Numbered from the stretch's first letter, positions 54,646 to 63,389 are shown. The stretch: 64,000 bases of DNA from Cohaesibacter intestini (GCF_003324485.1 NZ_QODK01000002.1:930001-994000); one strand, 5' to 3'. Made by a program: numbers and translations. Notes: generated by a model not told the origin, from the letters alone.

Positions 54646-56051
54646 CAGAGCACCTCTGTATTGTAAAATTCACCAAACAGTTCGGCGTCAGACGGGCGGT
54701 CTTCGGCGATTGGACGGGCAACCCAGGTGACATTCATATAATGCTTGAGGGACACATTCTCGTTGGTGATGTTGCCGCCCCAGATGCCGCAGCCGAGCGA
54801 TGAGGTCATCGGCATGCCGTTGGAGAAGGAGCCGGCATTGGCTTTTGATTGTGGCTGACGCACCATGACGCGGGAGACCGGCGCATTGGCGGCGTGACGC
54901 AGAATGCGCTCCTCATCAAAGGAATAGATGCCGCAGGAATGGCCCTTGCCGCCGACTTCATAAATTTCACGCACCATGCGCAGGGTGTCGTCAAAATCCT
55001 TGGCCCGATAGAGCGCCATGGTGACGGACAGCTTTTCACGGCTGAAAGGATGATCCTTGCCGATCTCGTCCTGCTCAACCATCAGGAATTTGCGATCGTC
55101 GGGCAGGTCAAACCCCGCAAAGTCGGCAATGGTTTTGGCCGACACAGCCACGGTTTCGACGCGACGGGAGCCATCGTCTTTCCAGAGCGCCTTGGCAAGC
55201 AGCTGTTTTTCCTCTGGCGAGCAGAGATAGCCGCCTTCGCTGATCAGCGCTGCTTTCATTTGCTCATAGACCGCATCGACGATGATCAGGTTACCATCGG
55301 CCGAACAGCCGGAACCGAAGTCGGACATTTTCGACATCCGCGAATTGGCGGCAGCCTCGGCAATGTCGGCGGTCTCGTCAATCACCATGGTGGAATTGCC
55401 TGCCCCCACGCCATAGGCCGGTTTGCCCGAGCTATAGGCCGCATGGACCATTGGTTTGCCGCCGGTGGCCAGCGTCAGATCGGCCTGACTCATCAAATAA
55501 TTGGTGCCCGGGATGGATGGCTGGGTGACACATTGGAACAGGTCTTCGGGTGCACCAACCAGTTTGCAGGCATGGCGCATGACATTGACCATTTCATTGG
55601 TTGTCGCCTTGGCGCGGGGATGGGGCGAGAAGATTACCGCATCCTTGCATTTGGCCGCATAAAGGCCGGTGACCGGCGGGGTCAATTCCGGGTTGGTGGT
55701 GGGGATGAGAGAGGCGATGACGCCTGCCGGTTTGGCGATCTTGGTCAGGCCTTTTTCTGCGTCTTCCTCGATCACACCAACGGATTTGCCACGCAAGGCA
55801 TCACGCAGAACACCGAGCACCTTGAAGCGCTTGCCTGCGCGTCCAGCGCGGTCGCCAATGCCGCTTTCATCAACGCCCATCTGGGCGATGCGGACAAAGG
55901 TTTTTTCGTTACCGCAATGCCAACCAATGGATTGTGCCAACCGGTCTACTTGTTCTTGATCCCAGTCGGCTATGGCGTCCATGGCAGCACGCGCACGGAT
56001 GATCATTGCGTCGATGGTTTCGATTTCTTCTGGTGAAATGTCACGAGCCAT
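54645..56051 (-). CDS. CoA-acylating aldehyde dehydrogenase (SauS/EutE-like)
   Basis: 468 residues. Family features are GVIASLIPTTNPELTPP, FSPHPRAKATTNEMVNVM, GGKPMVHAAYSSGKPAYGVGAGNS, and the probable catalytic cysteine in DFGSGCSADGNLI. The shape matches short acylating dehydrogenases such as those acting on sulfoacetaldehyde, acetaldehyde or succinate semialdehyde. It would turn an aldehyde made by a neighbouring enzyme into an acyl-CoA with NAD(P). The gap to the TIM-barrel gene is 29 bases. Confidence 0.88.
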   Translation of the reverse strand: MARDISPEEIETIDAMIIRARAAMDAIADWDQEQVDRLAQSIGWHCGNEKTFVRIAQMGVDESGIGDRAGRAGKRFKVLGVLRDALRGKSVGVIEEDAEKGLTKIAKPAGVIASLIPTTNPELTPPVTGLYAAKCKDAVIFSPHPRAKATTNEMVNVMRHACKLVGAPEDLFQCVTQPSIPGTNYLMSQADLTLATGGKPMVHAAYSSGKPAYGVGAGNSTMVIDETADIAEAAANSRMSKMSDFGSGCSADGNLIIVDAVYEQMKAALISEGGYLCSPEEKQLLAKALWKDDGSRRVETVAVSAKTIADFAGFDLPDDRKFLMVEQDEIGKDHPFSREKLSVTMALYRAKDFDDTLRMVREIYEVGGKGHSCGIYSFDEERILRHAANAPVSRVMVRQPQSKANAGSFSNGMPMTSSLGCGIWGGNITNENVSLKHYMNVTWVARPIAEDRPSDAELFGEFYNTEVL

Positions 56052-56080
56052 ATCGGATACTCCTGATTATCGCTGCGGCC

Positions 56081-56917
56081 TCAGGCCATTTGTTTGAACG
56101 ATGCCGGGTCGGCATCAAAGACAGAACGGGCTGCTTCAAGGCAGTTTCGGGCATGCTGCTCGGGGCCAAATTCGGCAATCCGTTTGGCATGGGGCAGCTC
56201 GATGGAAAGGGGCAGATCGGGGAAAAGATAATTGACGGCCCAGAAATCGATTGCCCCTTCGCCAGGATAAAGACGGGCATCGCGGGCTGTGTCGATCATC
56301 GCTTCGCGGGTGAAGGCCAGATCCTCGGCGTCACAGATATGGAGGAAATTGATCCATTCTGGCGGCACCTTTTCGAGTGCCAGAAGGGGGGCCTTGTTGA
56401 AATGCATATAGAGGGTGTCGACCAGCATGCCCTGATTGCGCCGACCGGTCCGTTCGAGAACTTCCATTACCTCTTCGAGCGTTGTCAGCCGAGAAAAGGC
56501 CGGGAATTCCAGATTGACCGTCAGGCCAAAGGGAGCGGCGAGATCGCAGATCTCGGCAAAGGTCTCGACGATGAATTTGCGGTCGTTGCGCACATCGGTC
56601 CATGCAGAGCAAATGACTTGCCCAGCGCCCAGCTCAGCCCCGGCTTCAAAGGCGGGCACAAAATCCTTGGGGTCAAGGCCACGCATGATGCGCATCAGCT
56701 CGATGTCAAAGCATTTCAGATCGGTGTCCGCCAGCGCCTGTTTGGTCTCGCGGATGATCTGCGGGTCAGTCGGGTTAATATCCGGCTCGCCCGCCACACC
56801 CAGATGAAACAGCCGATAGCTGACATAATCATAGCCTGTGCGGGCAGCGATATAGGTCTGTTCGGGTGGGGTCACCCCGGGAACCGTCAAATAGGACAGG
56901 GCATAGGGATGGCTCAT
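56081..56917 (-). CDS. Sugar isomerase/AP-endonuclease-like TIM-barrel protein
   Basis: 278 residues from MSHPYALSYLTVPG. The Xyl-isomerase-like TIM barrel shows FDIELMRIM, QVICSAWTDVRNDRKFIVETFAEICDLAAPFGLTVNLEFPAF, DTLYMHFNKA, FLHICDAEDL and a late PLSIELPH: the E-D-H-E metal set of IolE/IolI-like isomerases, epimerases and dehydratases. The true reaction is unknown. ATGA overlap with the aldolase gene. Confidence 0.85.
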   Translation of the reverse strand: MSHPYALSYLTVPGVTPPEQTYIAARTGYDYVSYRLFHLGVAGEPDINPTDPQIIRETKQALADTDLKCFDIELMRIMRGLDPKDFVPAFEAGAELGAGQVICSAWTDVRNDRKFIVETFAEICDLAAPFGLTVNLEFPAFSRLTTLEEVMEVLERTGRRNQGMLVDTLYMHFNKAPLLALEKVPPEWINFLHICDAEDLAFTREAMIDTARDARLYPGEGAIDFWAVNYLFPDLPLSIELPHAKRIAEFGPEQHARNCLEAARSVFDADPASFKQMA

Positions 56918-57846
56918 GACTGATCCTCCGATGATTGCAGCCAAGGGGGCGGTGGCATATGGGACATGCGACCGGGCAAGGCCCGCTCAAACAGGGCTTC
57001 GGCCTCGGCGACGGGGCCACGCAAGGCCTGCCAATTGATGCCGGTCTTGAGGCCCATTTCCTCGCAGGCATAGGCGACATCTTCGGTCGCAACATTGCCC
57101 GTTGCCATCGGCACGAAGGGACAGCCGCCAAGGCCACCCATGGCGGCGTCAAAGATCCGCACGCCAGCCTGAAGTCCGGCCACCATATTGGCCAGTCCCA
57201 GCCCGCGCGTGTCATGCAGATGCAGCGACAGGGCGGTTTCGTCGCCGATCTCGCCGCGCAACCGCTGGCATAGGTTGAAGACCTGCTGCGGATTGGCCAA
57301 GCCTGCCGTGTCGGCAATGTTGATTTCCTGCACCCCAAGCGCCGCAAAGCGCTGGGCAATGCGGGACACTTGATCCGGGTCGATATGACCTTCAAAGCCG
57401 CAGCCAAGGGCCGACTGGATGCCTGCGCGGACGGCGACGCCTTCGGACAAAGCCTTTTCGATCACCGGCAGGATGCGGGTGATGCCATCCTCGACCGAGC
57501 GGTTGGTGTTTTTCTGCGAATGGGTCTCAGAGGCGGAGACCGAAATGGACAGATGCTTGACCCCAACCGCCAAGGCCCGATCAAGGCCAGAGCCATTGAG
57601 CACCAAGGCGGTATAGACCACGCTCTCCTTTGGCTCGATGCGGTCAAACAACGCATCGGTATCGGCCATTTGCGGCACCCATTTGGGATGAACGAAGGAG
57701 CCGACCTGGATCCGCCGCACGCCAGCAGCCTCAAGATGGCCAAGGAAGTGCAGTTTTTCATCCAAGCTCAAAAGACGCTTTTCATTCTGCAGCCCGTCGC
57801 GCAGAAATTCGTCCTCGATGAGAATGTCACCTGAGAGTTTCATCAT
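56914..57846 (-). CDS. HMG-CoA lyase-like aldolase
   Basis: 310 residues of the DRE-TIM family. LRDGLQNEKRLLSLDEKL with the catalytic R-D pair, GSFVHPKWVPQMAD, SVSASETHSQKNTNRSVED, the metal histidines LHLHDTRGLG and the lyase signature GGLGGCPFVPMATGNVATED with the active cysteine are all seen. Family members split 3-hydroxyacyl-CoA esters into a keto acid and acetyl-CoA or a relative. The start is the ATG in TGATG, overlapping the DctM stop. Confidence 0.88.
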   Translation of the reverse strand: MMKLSGDILIEDEFLRDGLQNEKRLLSLDEKLHFLGHLEAAGVRRIQVGSFVHPKWVPQMADTDALFDRIEPKESVVYTALVLNGSGLDRALAVGVKHLSISVSASETHSQKNTNRSVEDGITRILPVIEKALSEGVAVRAGIQSALGCGFEGHIDPDQVSRIAQRFAALGVQEINIADTAGLANPQQVFNLCQRLRGEIGDETALSLHLHDTRGLGLANMVAGLQAGVRIFDAAMGGLGGCPFVPMATGNVATEDVAYACEEMGLKTGINWQALRGPVAEAEALFERALPGRMSHMPPPPWLQSSEDQS

Positions 57847-59120
57847 CAGAAGCCCATCATCCGAGGAAGCCATGTCACCGTGTCTGGCAGGAAGGTGATG
57901 ATGATGAGCACCAGAACTTCAACCACGAAGAAGGGCATGATGGCCTTGATCAATCGGGCCATGCCGACCCCGGCGACGCTCTCCGCCACAAAGAGGCAGA
58001 GACCAAGTGGTGGAGTAATCAGGCCGATCATCAGGTTGAAGATGACGACAATGCCGAAATGAACCGGATCGACCCCAAGCGACACGGCGATCGGATGCAG
58101 GATCGGCACCAGAACCAGCATTGCGGCGATGCCTTCAAGAAACAGGCCAACAAACAGGAACAGCAGGATGACCGCGATCAGGAAGGTGGTCTTGCTGTCG
58201 ACATTGCCCAGCACCCAGTCGGTGACCATGTTGGGAATGCGATTGTAGGTGAGGAGCCAGTTGGCGGCGGCGACGGCGGCGATGATCACCAGAATGACCG
58301 CGCTGTCGCGCATGGCGCCCGAAAAAATCTGCGGCAGGCGTTTGAAGGAAATCTTGCGATAGACAAACAGACCCAGCACCAATGCATAGCAGACCGCGAA
58401 GCTTGCCGCTTCGGTCGGCGTGACAACGCCGAGCAGGATCGAACCGACAACAAAGACTGGCATCAAGAGTGGCAGGATTCCGCCCATAATGGCGTCCCTG
58501 TTCGAGGTGCCGTGGATGTTTCTCTCACCTGAGACCGTGTCGGCCTTGACCGTCAGCATGACATAGATCGAGAGAAACACCGCCAGCAGCAAGCCGGGGA
58601 CGATACCAGCCAGAAACAGCGCGGGAACGGAGACACCAGAGACGATGAGGGCGTAAATGATGACGGGAATGGATGGAGGAATAATCGGGCCAATTACCGA
58701 GGAGGCTGCCGTGAGCGCAGCCGCAAAGGCGCGGTCATAGCCATGCTTTTCCATTTCGGGAATGAAGACCCGGCCAATGGCCGAGGTGTCGGCAACCGCC
58801 GAGCCGGACAGCCCGGCAAAGATCACCGAAGCCCAGATATTGACATGGGCAAGACCCGCACGAAACCCGCCAACCAGTACATTGGCAAAGGCGATGATGC
58901 GGCGGGTAATGCCGCTTTCGTTCATCAATTCGCCCGCCAGAATAAAGAGCGGGATTGCCAGAAGGGGATAGGAATCGAGCCCCTTGAACATTTCGGTTGC
59001 GACGATGCGCAAGGTATAAGGTGCTTCGCCTGTGGTCATGAACCAAATGAGGGCAACTAGAATGGCGAACGCGATGGGCAGCCCCAGCAACAGGCCGGAT
59101 GTCAGAATGAAAATGGTCAT
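57846..59120 (-). CDS. dctM: TRAP transporter large permease (DctM type)
   Basis: 424 residues, about twelve membrane helices. Seen are PLLAIPLFILAGELMNESGITRRIIAFANVLVG, HVNIWASVIFAGLSGSAVADTSAIG and IPPSIPVIIYALIVSG, all DctM signatures. It carries substrate with Na+ in the tripartite importer made with the two genes upstream. Overlaps dctQ by four bases. Confidence 0.94.
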   Translation of the reverse strand: MTIFILTSGLLLGLPIAFAILVALIWFMTTGEAPYTLRIVATEMFKGLDSYPLLAIPLFILAGELMNESGITRRIIAFANVLVGGFRAGLAHVNIWASVIFAGLSGSAVADTSAIGRVFIPEMEKHGYDRAFAAALTAASSVIGPIIPPSIPVIIYALIVSGVSVPALFLAGIVPGLLLAVFLSIYVMLTVKADTVSGERNIHGTSNRDAIMGGILPLLMPVFVVGSILLGVVTPTEAASFAVCYALVLGLFVYRKISFKRLPQIFSGAMRDSAVILVIIAAVAAANWLLTYNRIPNMVTDWVLGNVDSKTTFLIAVILLFLFVGLFLEGIAAMLVLVPILHPIAVSLGVDPVHFGIVVIFNLMIGLITPPLGLCLFVAESVAGVGMARLIKAIMPFFVVEVLVLIIITFLPDTVTWLPRMMGF

Positions 59121-59644
59121 GCGTCACCCTTTTCCTGAATGCGTTCAATAAAGCGAATGCCAGCGGAAATCGCCAGAATGATGCCGCCGCAGGCAATCGC
59201 GGCCTGCCAAGTTCCAACCCGCCCGAGCCATTCGAGCCAGGCCATGTCGAGGCTCTGGGCCAGCTCCTTGGCCGTACCGATAAGCCCGGAGGCTTCGATC
59301 TGCGGTCGCCGGGATGCGAAGGCAATCCCTGACAGCGTGAGGCCAATGCCGGTTGCAAGCGTGACCAGATCCATCGCGGCGAAAGTCCAGCGCCGCCATT
59401 GATCCGTCAGTATGTCCGTAACGATGGAAAAGCGAATATGTCGATCCTGCAGATATGCCAAGCCAATGCCGAACATGACCCCATAGATGGTCAGATAGAT
59501 CGGCATTTCCTCACCCCAAGCCAGAGAATGGCCAGTGGTGTAACGACGCACGGAATTGACCAAAATGATCGCAAAGACCAGAGCAATGGAAAGGCCTGCG
59601 CCAAAAGCCCAAATCCGCTGGGTAAACCGACTGATTACACGCAT
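59117..59644 (-). CDS. dctQ: TRAP transporter small permease (DctQ type)
   Basis: 175 residues from MRVISRFTQRIWAFGAG with four membrane helices. The DctQ motifs RRYTTGHSLAWGEEMPIYLTIY and RHIRFSIVTDIL are seen. Couples the binding protein to DctM. An upstream start at 59698 would add a hydrophilic tail without support. Confidence 0.88.
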   Translation of the reverse strand: MRVISRFTQRIWAFGAGLSIALVFAIILVNSVRRYTTGHSLAWGEEMPIYLTIYGVMFGIGLAYLQDRHIRFSIVTDILTDQWRRWTFAAMDLVTLATGIGLTLSGIAFASRRPQIEASGLIGTAKELAQSLDMAWLEWLGRVGTWQAAIACGGIILAISAGIRFIERIQEKGDA

Positions 59645-59711
59645 TCGATGTCTCACGATCCTTTGGGTGGGAGAGATGGGTGGCGTTTGGGCGGCCACCC
59701 ATCCTTGGGTC

Positions 59712-60728
59712 TTACTTGGTGGCAGCTTTCACAGCAGCATCAAGCTTTTCAATCCACTCGGCTTCGCCGCCCAGCTCGCCAGCCAGCCATTTTTTGACAG
59801 CTGGTTGCGCCGCATCGCGGAACTGCGCCAATTCTTCGGCGGTTGGCGAATAGACCTGCATGCCTTCGGCTTGCACGGCATTCACACCAACGGCGGTGGA
59901 GAATTGCTGAATGGAACGACCCATATTGCCTGCCACGACGGCTGCTTTCTGCACCACGGCCTGCTCGGCAGGGGAAAGGGACTGGAAGAACTCATCAGAG
60001 ATGAGCAGGAAGTCGGCTGCATAGACGTGACCGTCAAGGGTCATGTATTTTTGCAGTTTATGCAGGCCGTTATTGTAGATCACGCCGACCGGATTTTCCT
60101 GACCGTCAACCACACCTGTTGACAGAGCATTTGGCAATTCGGTCCAGGCAATCGGTGTTGGCTCGCCGCCAAGGCCCTTGACCATCTCAATATAGAGCGG
60201 GATCGGCTGGACACGGAATTTGAGGCCCTTCATATCTGCCGGGGTGCGAATTTCGCGCTCACCATTGGTGAAGTTGCGGAAGCCGGTTTCCCCGTAGGCA
60301 AGCGTACGCAGGCCGGTTTTATCCAGACAATGTGCGGCCAGTTCGCTCCCGAAGGAACCATCCAGCACGTTCCATGCCACTGGTGCAGACGGGAAGGTGT
60401 AAGGAATATCCAGCACGGATGCCGCGCGGCAGATTTTTGACATGGCACCGGAAACCATCACCACCTGGGTGAGATTGTCCTGTGCCTGAGCGACGAGTTC
60501 ATCTTCGTTGCCTAACGCACCGGCTGGGAACAACTCGACTGTCAGACCGGTTTCGCCTTCAACGATGTTTTTGAAGATTTCGGCTGCGGCGCCCTTTTTC
60601 GAGCTTTGCCAATCAGCCGGGTCAACGTGAGCGAAGCGGATGGTCTGGGCCTGTGCACTGGCAGCAACGCCCAAGCCAATGGCCAGGCCTGCAAGGGCTG
60701 ACAGGGTTTTGGTTGTGAAATTACGCAT
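59712..60728 (-). CDS. dctP: TRAP transporter substrate-binding protein (DctP type)
   Basis: 338 residues. The signal peptide MRNFTTKTLSALAGLAIGLG ends at ASAQAQ. The DctP body has RFAHVDPADWQSSKKGAAAEIFKNIVE, GETGFRNFTNGEREIRTPADMKGLKFRVQP with the arginine that binds the ligand carboxylate, and VDGQENPVGVIYNNGL. The ligand is an organic acid; a quinate/shikimate-like acid is inferred from the operon. Confidence 0.92.
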   Translation of the reverse strand: MRNFTTKTLSALAGLAIGLGVAASAQAQTIRFAHVDPADWQSSKKGAAAEIFKNIVEGETGLTVELFPAGALGNEDELVAQAQDNLTQVVMVSGAMSKICRAASVLDIPYTFPSAPVAWNVLDGSFGSELAAHCLDKTGLRTLAYGETGFRNFTNGEREIRTPADMKGLKFRVQPIPLYIEMVKGLGGEPTPIAWTELPNALSTGVVDGQENPVGVIYNNGLHKLQKYMTLDGHVYAADFLLISDEFFQSLSPAEQAVVQKAAVVAGNMGRSIQQFSTAVGVNAVQAEGMQVYSPTAEELAQFRDAAQPAVKKWLAGELGGEAEWIEKLDAAVKAATK

Positions 60729-60771
60729 GGTTCTCCTCCCATTTCGATAAAGTCAGTGTGATCTATTGATT

Positions 60772-61650
60772 TCAGGGCTTACTGTGTGCGTGCAAAAAGG
60801 CCTCACGCATCACATCTCGATCGGGGCTTTGCTCGGTGAAAAGAGCAAATGCCCTTACAGCCTGCCAGAGCGCCATGCCACCACCACCCATGGTGCGGCA
60901 TCCTTGAGCGCGCGCTGCTGCAAGCAATTCGGTTTCCATTGGAAAATAGATGATATCTGCCACCCAGGCGCCATGCGGAATGGAGGCAACAGGCAAGGGC
61001 GTTCCCGGCAGTTTTGCCATACCCACAGGGGAGGCATTGACCAGTCCGTCACAATTCTGGACTGCCTCTTGTGCATTGGTGACGACCTTGATCCGGCGCG
61101 GGTCATAATGCTTGGAAAGCTCACTGGCCAGATCTTGGGCGCGCGCTTGTTCAGGGTCACAGAGGCGCAACTCGCCCACCCCCTCGCACAGAAGACCATA
61201 AGCAGTCGCCGCGCCAGCCCCGCCAGCGCCAAGCTGCAAGACACGCTCTCGGGCAACGCCGGTCAACTCGGTTCGAAAGGCTTCGGCAAACCCCCAGATG
61301 TCGGTATTGTGGCCATACCGGCGGCCATCGCGCAGAACGACCGTGTTGACGGCACCAACGCGTTCGGCATTTTCTGACAACTCGTCAAGGAAAGGAATGA
61401 TTTCCTGCTTGCACGGATAGGTGATGTTCAAACCATCGAACCCCATCCACTCGGCGGTCTTTAGAAGGTTTTCCAGAGAAAGCTTGCAGTCGAAATCGAG
61501 GTCCAGACGACGATAGACCAGCGGGAAGCCGAGGGCTCGAGCGGCAGCCTCATGCATGGCCGGGGTACGAGATCCTGCGATTCCTGCACCGATAAGCCCA
61601 ATCAGGACGGATTTCGGCTCCGCTTGATGCTGCATTGTGTGATTGTTCAT
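60772..61650 (-). CDS. Shikimate/quinate 5-dehydrogenase-like protein
   Basis: 292 residues of the AroE family. The substrate part has IGLIGAGIAGSRTPAMHEAAARALG (the SxTP serine-threonine site), FDGLNITYPCKQEIIPFLDEL with the catalytic lysine, VGAVNTVVL and YGHNTDIWGFAEAF. The cofactor part has VLQLGAGGAGAATAYGLL, and DIIYFPMETELLAAARAQG and GGGMALWQA close it. The catabolic setting fits a quinate or shikimate dehydrogenase rather than biosynthetic AroE. First gene of the operon. Confidence 0.9.
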   Translation of the reverse strand: MNNHTMQHQAEPKSVLIGLIGAGIAGSRTPAMHEAAARALGFPLVYRRLDLDFDCKLSLENLLKTAEWMGFDGLNITYPCKQEIIPFLDELSENAERVGAVNTVVLRDGRRYGHNTDIWGFAEAFRTELTGVARERVLQLGAGGAGAATAYGLLCEGVGELRLCDPEQARAQDLASELSKHYDPRRIKVVTNAQEAVQNCDGLVNASPVGMAKLPGTPLPVASIPHGAWVADIIYFPMETELLAAARAQGCRTMGGGGMALWQAVRAFALFTEQSPDRDVMREAFLHAHSKP

Positions 61651-61671
61651 GTCTCACTCCCTGCACCATAA

Positions 61672-61718
61672 TTAACTGAACAGTTAAATCTGTCAATTGT
61701 TTTTAACTGGACAGTCCA
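61672..61718. promoter_or_regulatory. Twin TetR operators in the divergent control region
   Basis: TTAACTGAACAGTTAA (61672-61687, arms TTAACTG/CAGTTAA) and TTAACTGGACAGTCCA (61703-61718) are two copies of one dyad with starts 31 bases apart, three helical turns. They lie between the shikimate dehydrogenase start (61650) and the TetR start (61753), so one regulator could control both directions. Confidence 0.75.
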
Positions 61719-61752
61719 TTAGGGTAAGGGAAACACGATATGCAGGCTTCAG

Positions 61753-62418
61753 ATGACCAACCAGAAGAGCGCAGCTGCGCCCGAGCGAAAGAAGAGATGG
61801 AAGCAGGATCCGGAGGCTGTGCAAGCCAGCATTCTGGAGGCGGCTGCGACGGAGTTTGCCGAGCACGGTTTGACTGGCGCACGCGTCGATGACATTGCCG
61901 ATCGTTCTCGCTTTACCAAGCGGATGATCTATTATTATTTCAATGACAAAGAGACCCTCTATCTGCGTGTTCTGGAAGAAGCCTATCGCAAGGTACGCGG
62001 TGAGGAAGCGGCGCTGGATCTATCATCCCTGAATGCCAAACAGGCCCTGCGCAAACTGGTCGAATTCACCTTCGATCATCATCGCAAGAATGAGCCTTTC
62101 ATCCGACTGGTGATGATTGAGAATATCAACAACGGCCGTCATCTGGAAACGTCGACCCTGATTGCCAAGGTCAATGAAAGCGCTGTAGATCGGATCAATG
62201 AGATCTGCGCTCTTGGCAAAGAGGACGGAACCATCCGCGCCGACCTGTCACCGCTGGAGTTGCACTGGATGATCAGCGCGATGTCCTTTTTCAATGTCTC
62301 CAACCAGCCCAGCTTCGCCCGCGTCTTTGGCGGCACCCTGTTTTTGCCCGACGGTCAGGAACGGTTGCGTGACATGGTCGTTGAGGCTGTGCTTGCAATT
62401 GCCGAGCCTAAGCTTTGA
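61753..62418 (+). CDS. TetR-family transcriptional regulator
   Basis: 221 residues. The N-terminal helix-turn-helix is ILEAAATEFAEHGLTGARVDDIADRSRFTKRMIYYYFNDKETLYLRVLEEAY. The C-terminal ligand domain (about 80-220) with FIRLVMIENINNGRHLETS resembles the RutR-like branch. It is divergent from the ten-gene catabolic operon with shared operators, so it likely represses that operon until an intermediate binds. Confidence 0.93.
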   Translation: MTNQKSAAAPERKKRWKQDPEAVQASILEAAATEFAEHGLTGARVDDIADRSRFTKRMIYYYFNDKETLYLRVLEEAYRKVRGEEAALDLSSLNAKQALRKLVEFTFDHHRKNEPFIRLVMIENINNGRHLETSTLIAKVNESAVDRINEICALGKEDGTIRADLSPLELHWMISAMSFFNVSNQPSFARVFGGTLFLPDGQERLRDMVVEAVLAIAEPKL

Positions 62419-62807
62419 GGAAAATTCTTCATACGGGTCAGGGTCTTTTGTGCGACAGTTTGGCAGATATGAATCAATGTGGTTTTCTAGATCGTGCCCC
62501 TTTTGCTGCATCGCCAGTGAAAAGCATGATGTCGATTGTGATGCAGATATAGAGTGCATTGCGGGGTCGGCAAAAACCGCTGCGTTCCCGCCAAAGCGTA
62601 CCGCGAACAGGATGTCACTGGAGTGGCCCAAGCCGAAAGAGGCTCTTTCCTGCGCTCCGACTTGATGATCGAACAGGCTGGACGCCAGCATGGTATGGCT
62701 GCATCAGGATTCCTGTGGTCGGTCATCTTCGCGGTGTTTTCACCCACCTTGGTGAGTTTTTCGGCAATAGTTCTTTGTACTTGACTGTGAGGAAATGCCG
62801 CTCACCC

Positions 62808-62905
62808 ACACGGCGCTTCAAAATCACTGCGGCAAATTGCGTGGCTGTTTGAAGTTGATCGGTCAGGGCAGTCTTGAACTTGAAACGAAGCTTGTGGATA
62901 GAATC
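62808..62905 (+). pseudogene. Degraded second copy of the glutamate synthase 3' end
   Basis: The frame GASKSLRQIAWLFEVDRSGQS followed by a stop aligns with GASKSLEQIAWMLEAGLPEA of the pseudogene near 50580-50640. The DNA matches too (GGCGCTTCAAAATCACT, ATTGCGTGG, GAACGAAG/GAAACGAAG) across roughly 95 bases before both diverge. Too short to be a gene. Confidence 0.6.
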
Positions 62906-63359
62906 GATCCGTTGCATCTATCAGGCTAGGTTCTCGCGGGCGTTGAGACTCCGGGATTTATGATCGTCAAGCGCACAGGTCATGGCTATTTTGGAATGGC
63001 TTCCACCGGTGTCAAACATAGCTGCGACAAATGCGATTGACTGGTAGATTTCAGATTTTCAAATATTTGTGATCTTCGAGATTTGATCCAATATTGGCGC
63101 TAAATCTATCATCCGTTTGAATGCAAAATCAATTTTGGCGACACCCGTGACAATTGAAATCCCTTGAATTTCTATGCTTTTAGATGACATTTGCCGCATG
63201 CCCAACGTTACATTTGTATTTGCTTGCACAATAGCTAAAGCTGCTGGCATGTCGCTTTCTGAAGATGGCAGCCTTTGGAGCGATGGTGAAATTGTTCACC
63301 GGGTTGTTCAACCAGTGGACGGGCGTCTCACCTCCCCCCCCCTCACCACTGACGTAAGA

Positions 63360-63389
63360 CCAACGGGATGGGCGTATAGCTCAGCGGGA
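63360..63389 (+). repeat. Inverted partial copy of the tRNA-Val 5' half
   Basis: Thirty bases, from CCAACGGGATGGGCG through the D-stem to AGCGGGA, match the minus-strand text of the true tRNA and its 5' flank (63593-63622) at 29 of 30 positions. The match covers the acceptor 5' strand and D arm and then breaks. It cannot fold as a tRNA. Confidence 0.8.

Noticed and set aside
54849-56036. A 395-codon plus-strand frame opposite the acylating dehydrogenase.
   Set aside because: Shadow of the real gene; composition rich in Gly, His and Ile without domains.
52858-56051. Reading the ThDP enzyme and acylating dehydrogenase as a sulfoacetate pathway (Xsc and SauS).
   Set aside because: The dehydrogenase is SauS-like, but the ThDP protein lacks the N-terminal features I know for Xsc, and there is no sulfoacetate-CoA ligase, sulfite exporter or phosphate acetyltransferase nearby.
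62248-62691. A minus-strand frame of 147 codons overlapping the end of tetR.
   Set aside because: No motif, poor start, and it overlaps a well supported TetR gene.
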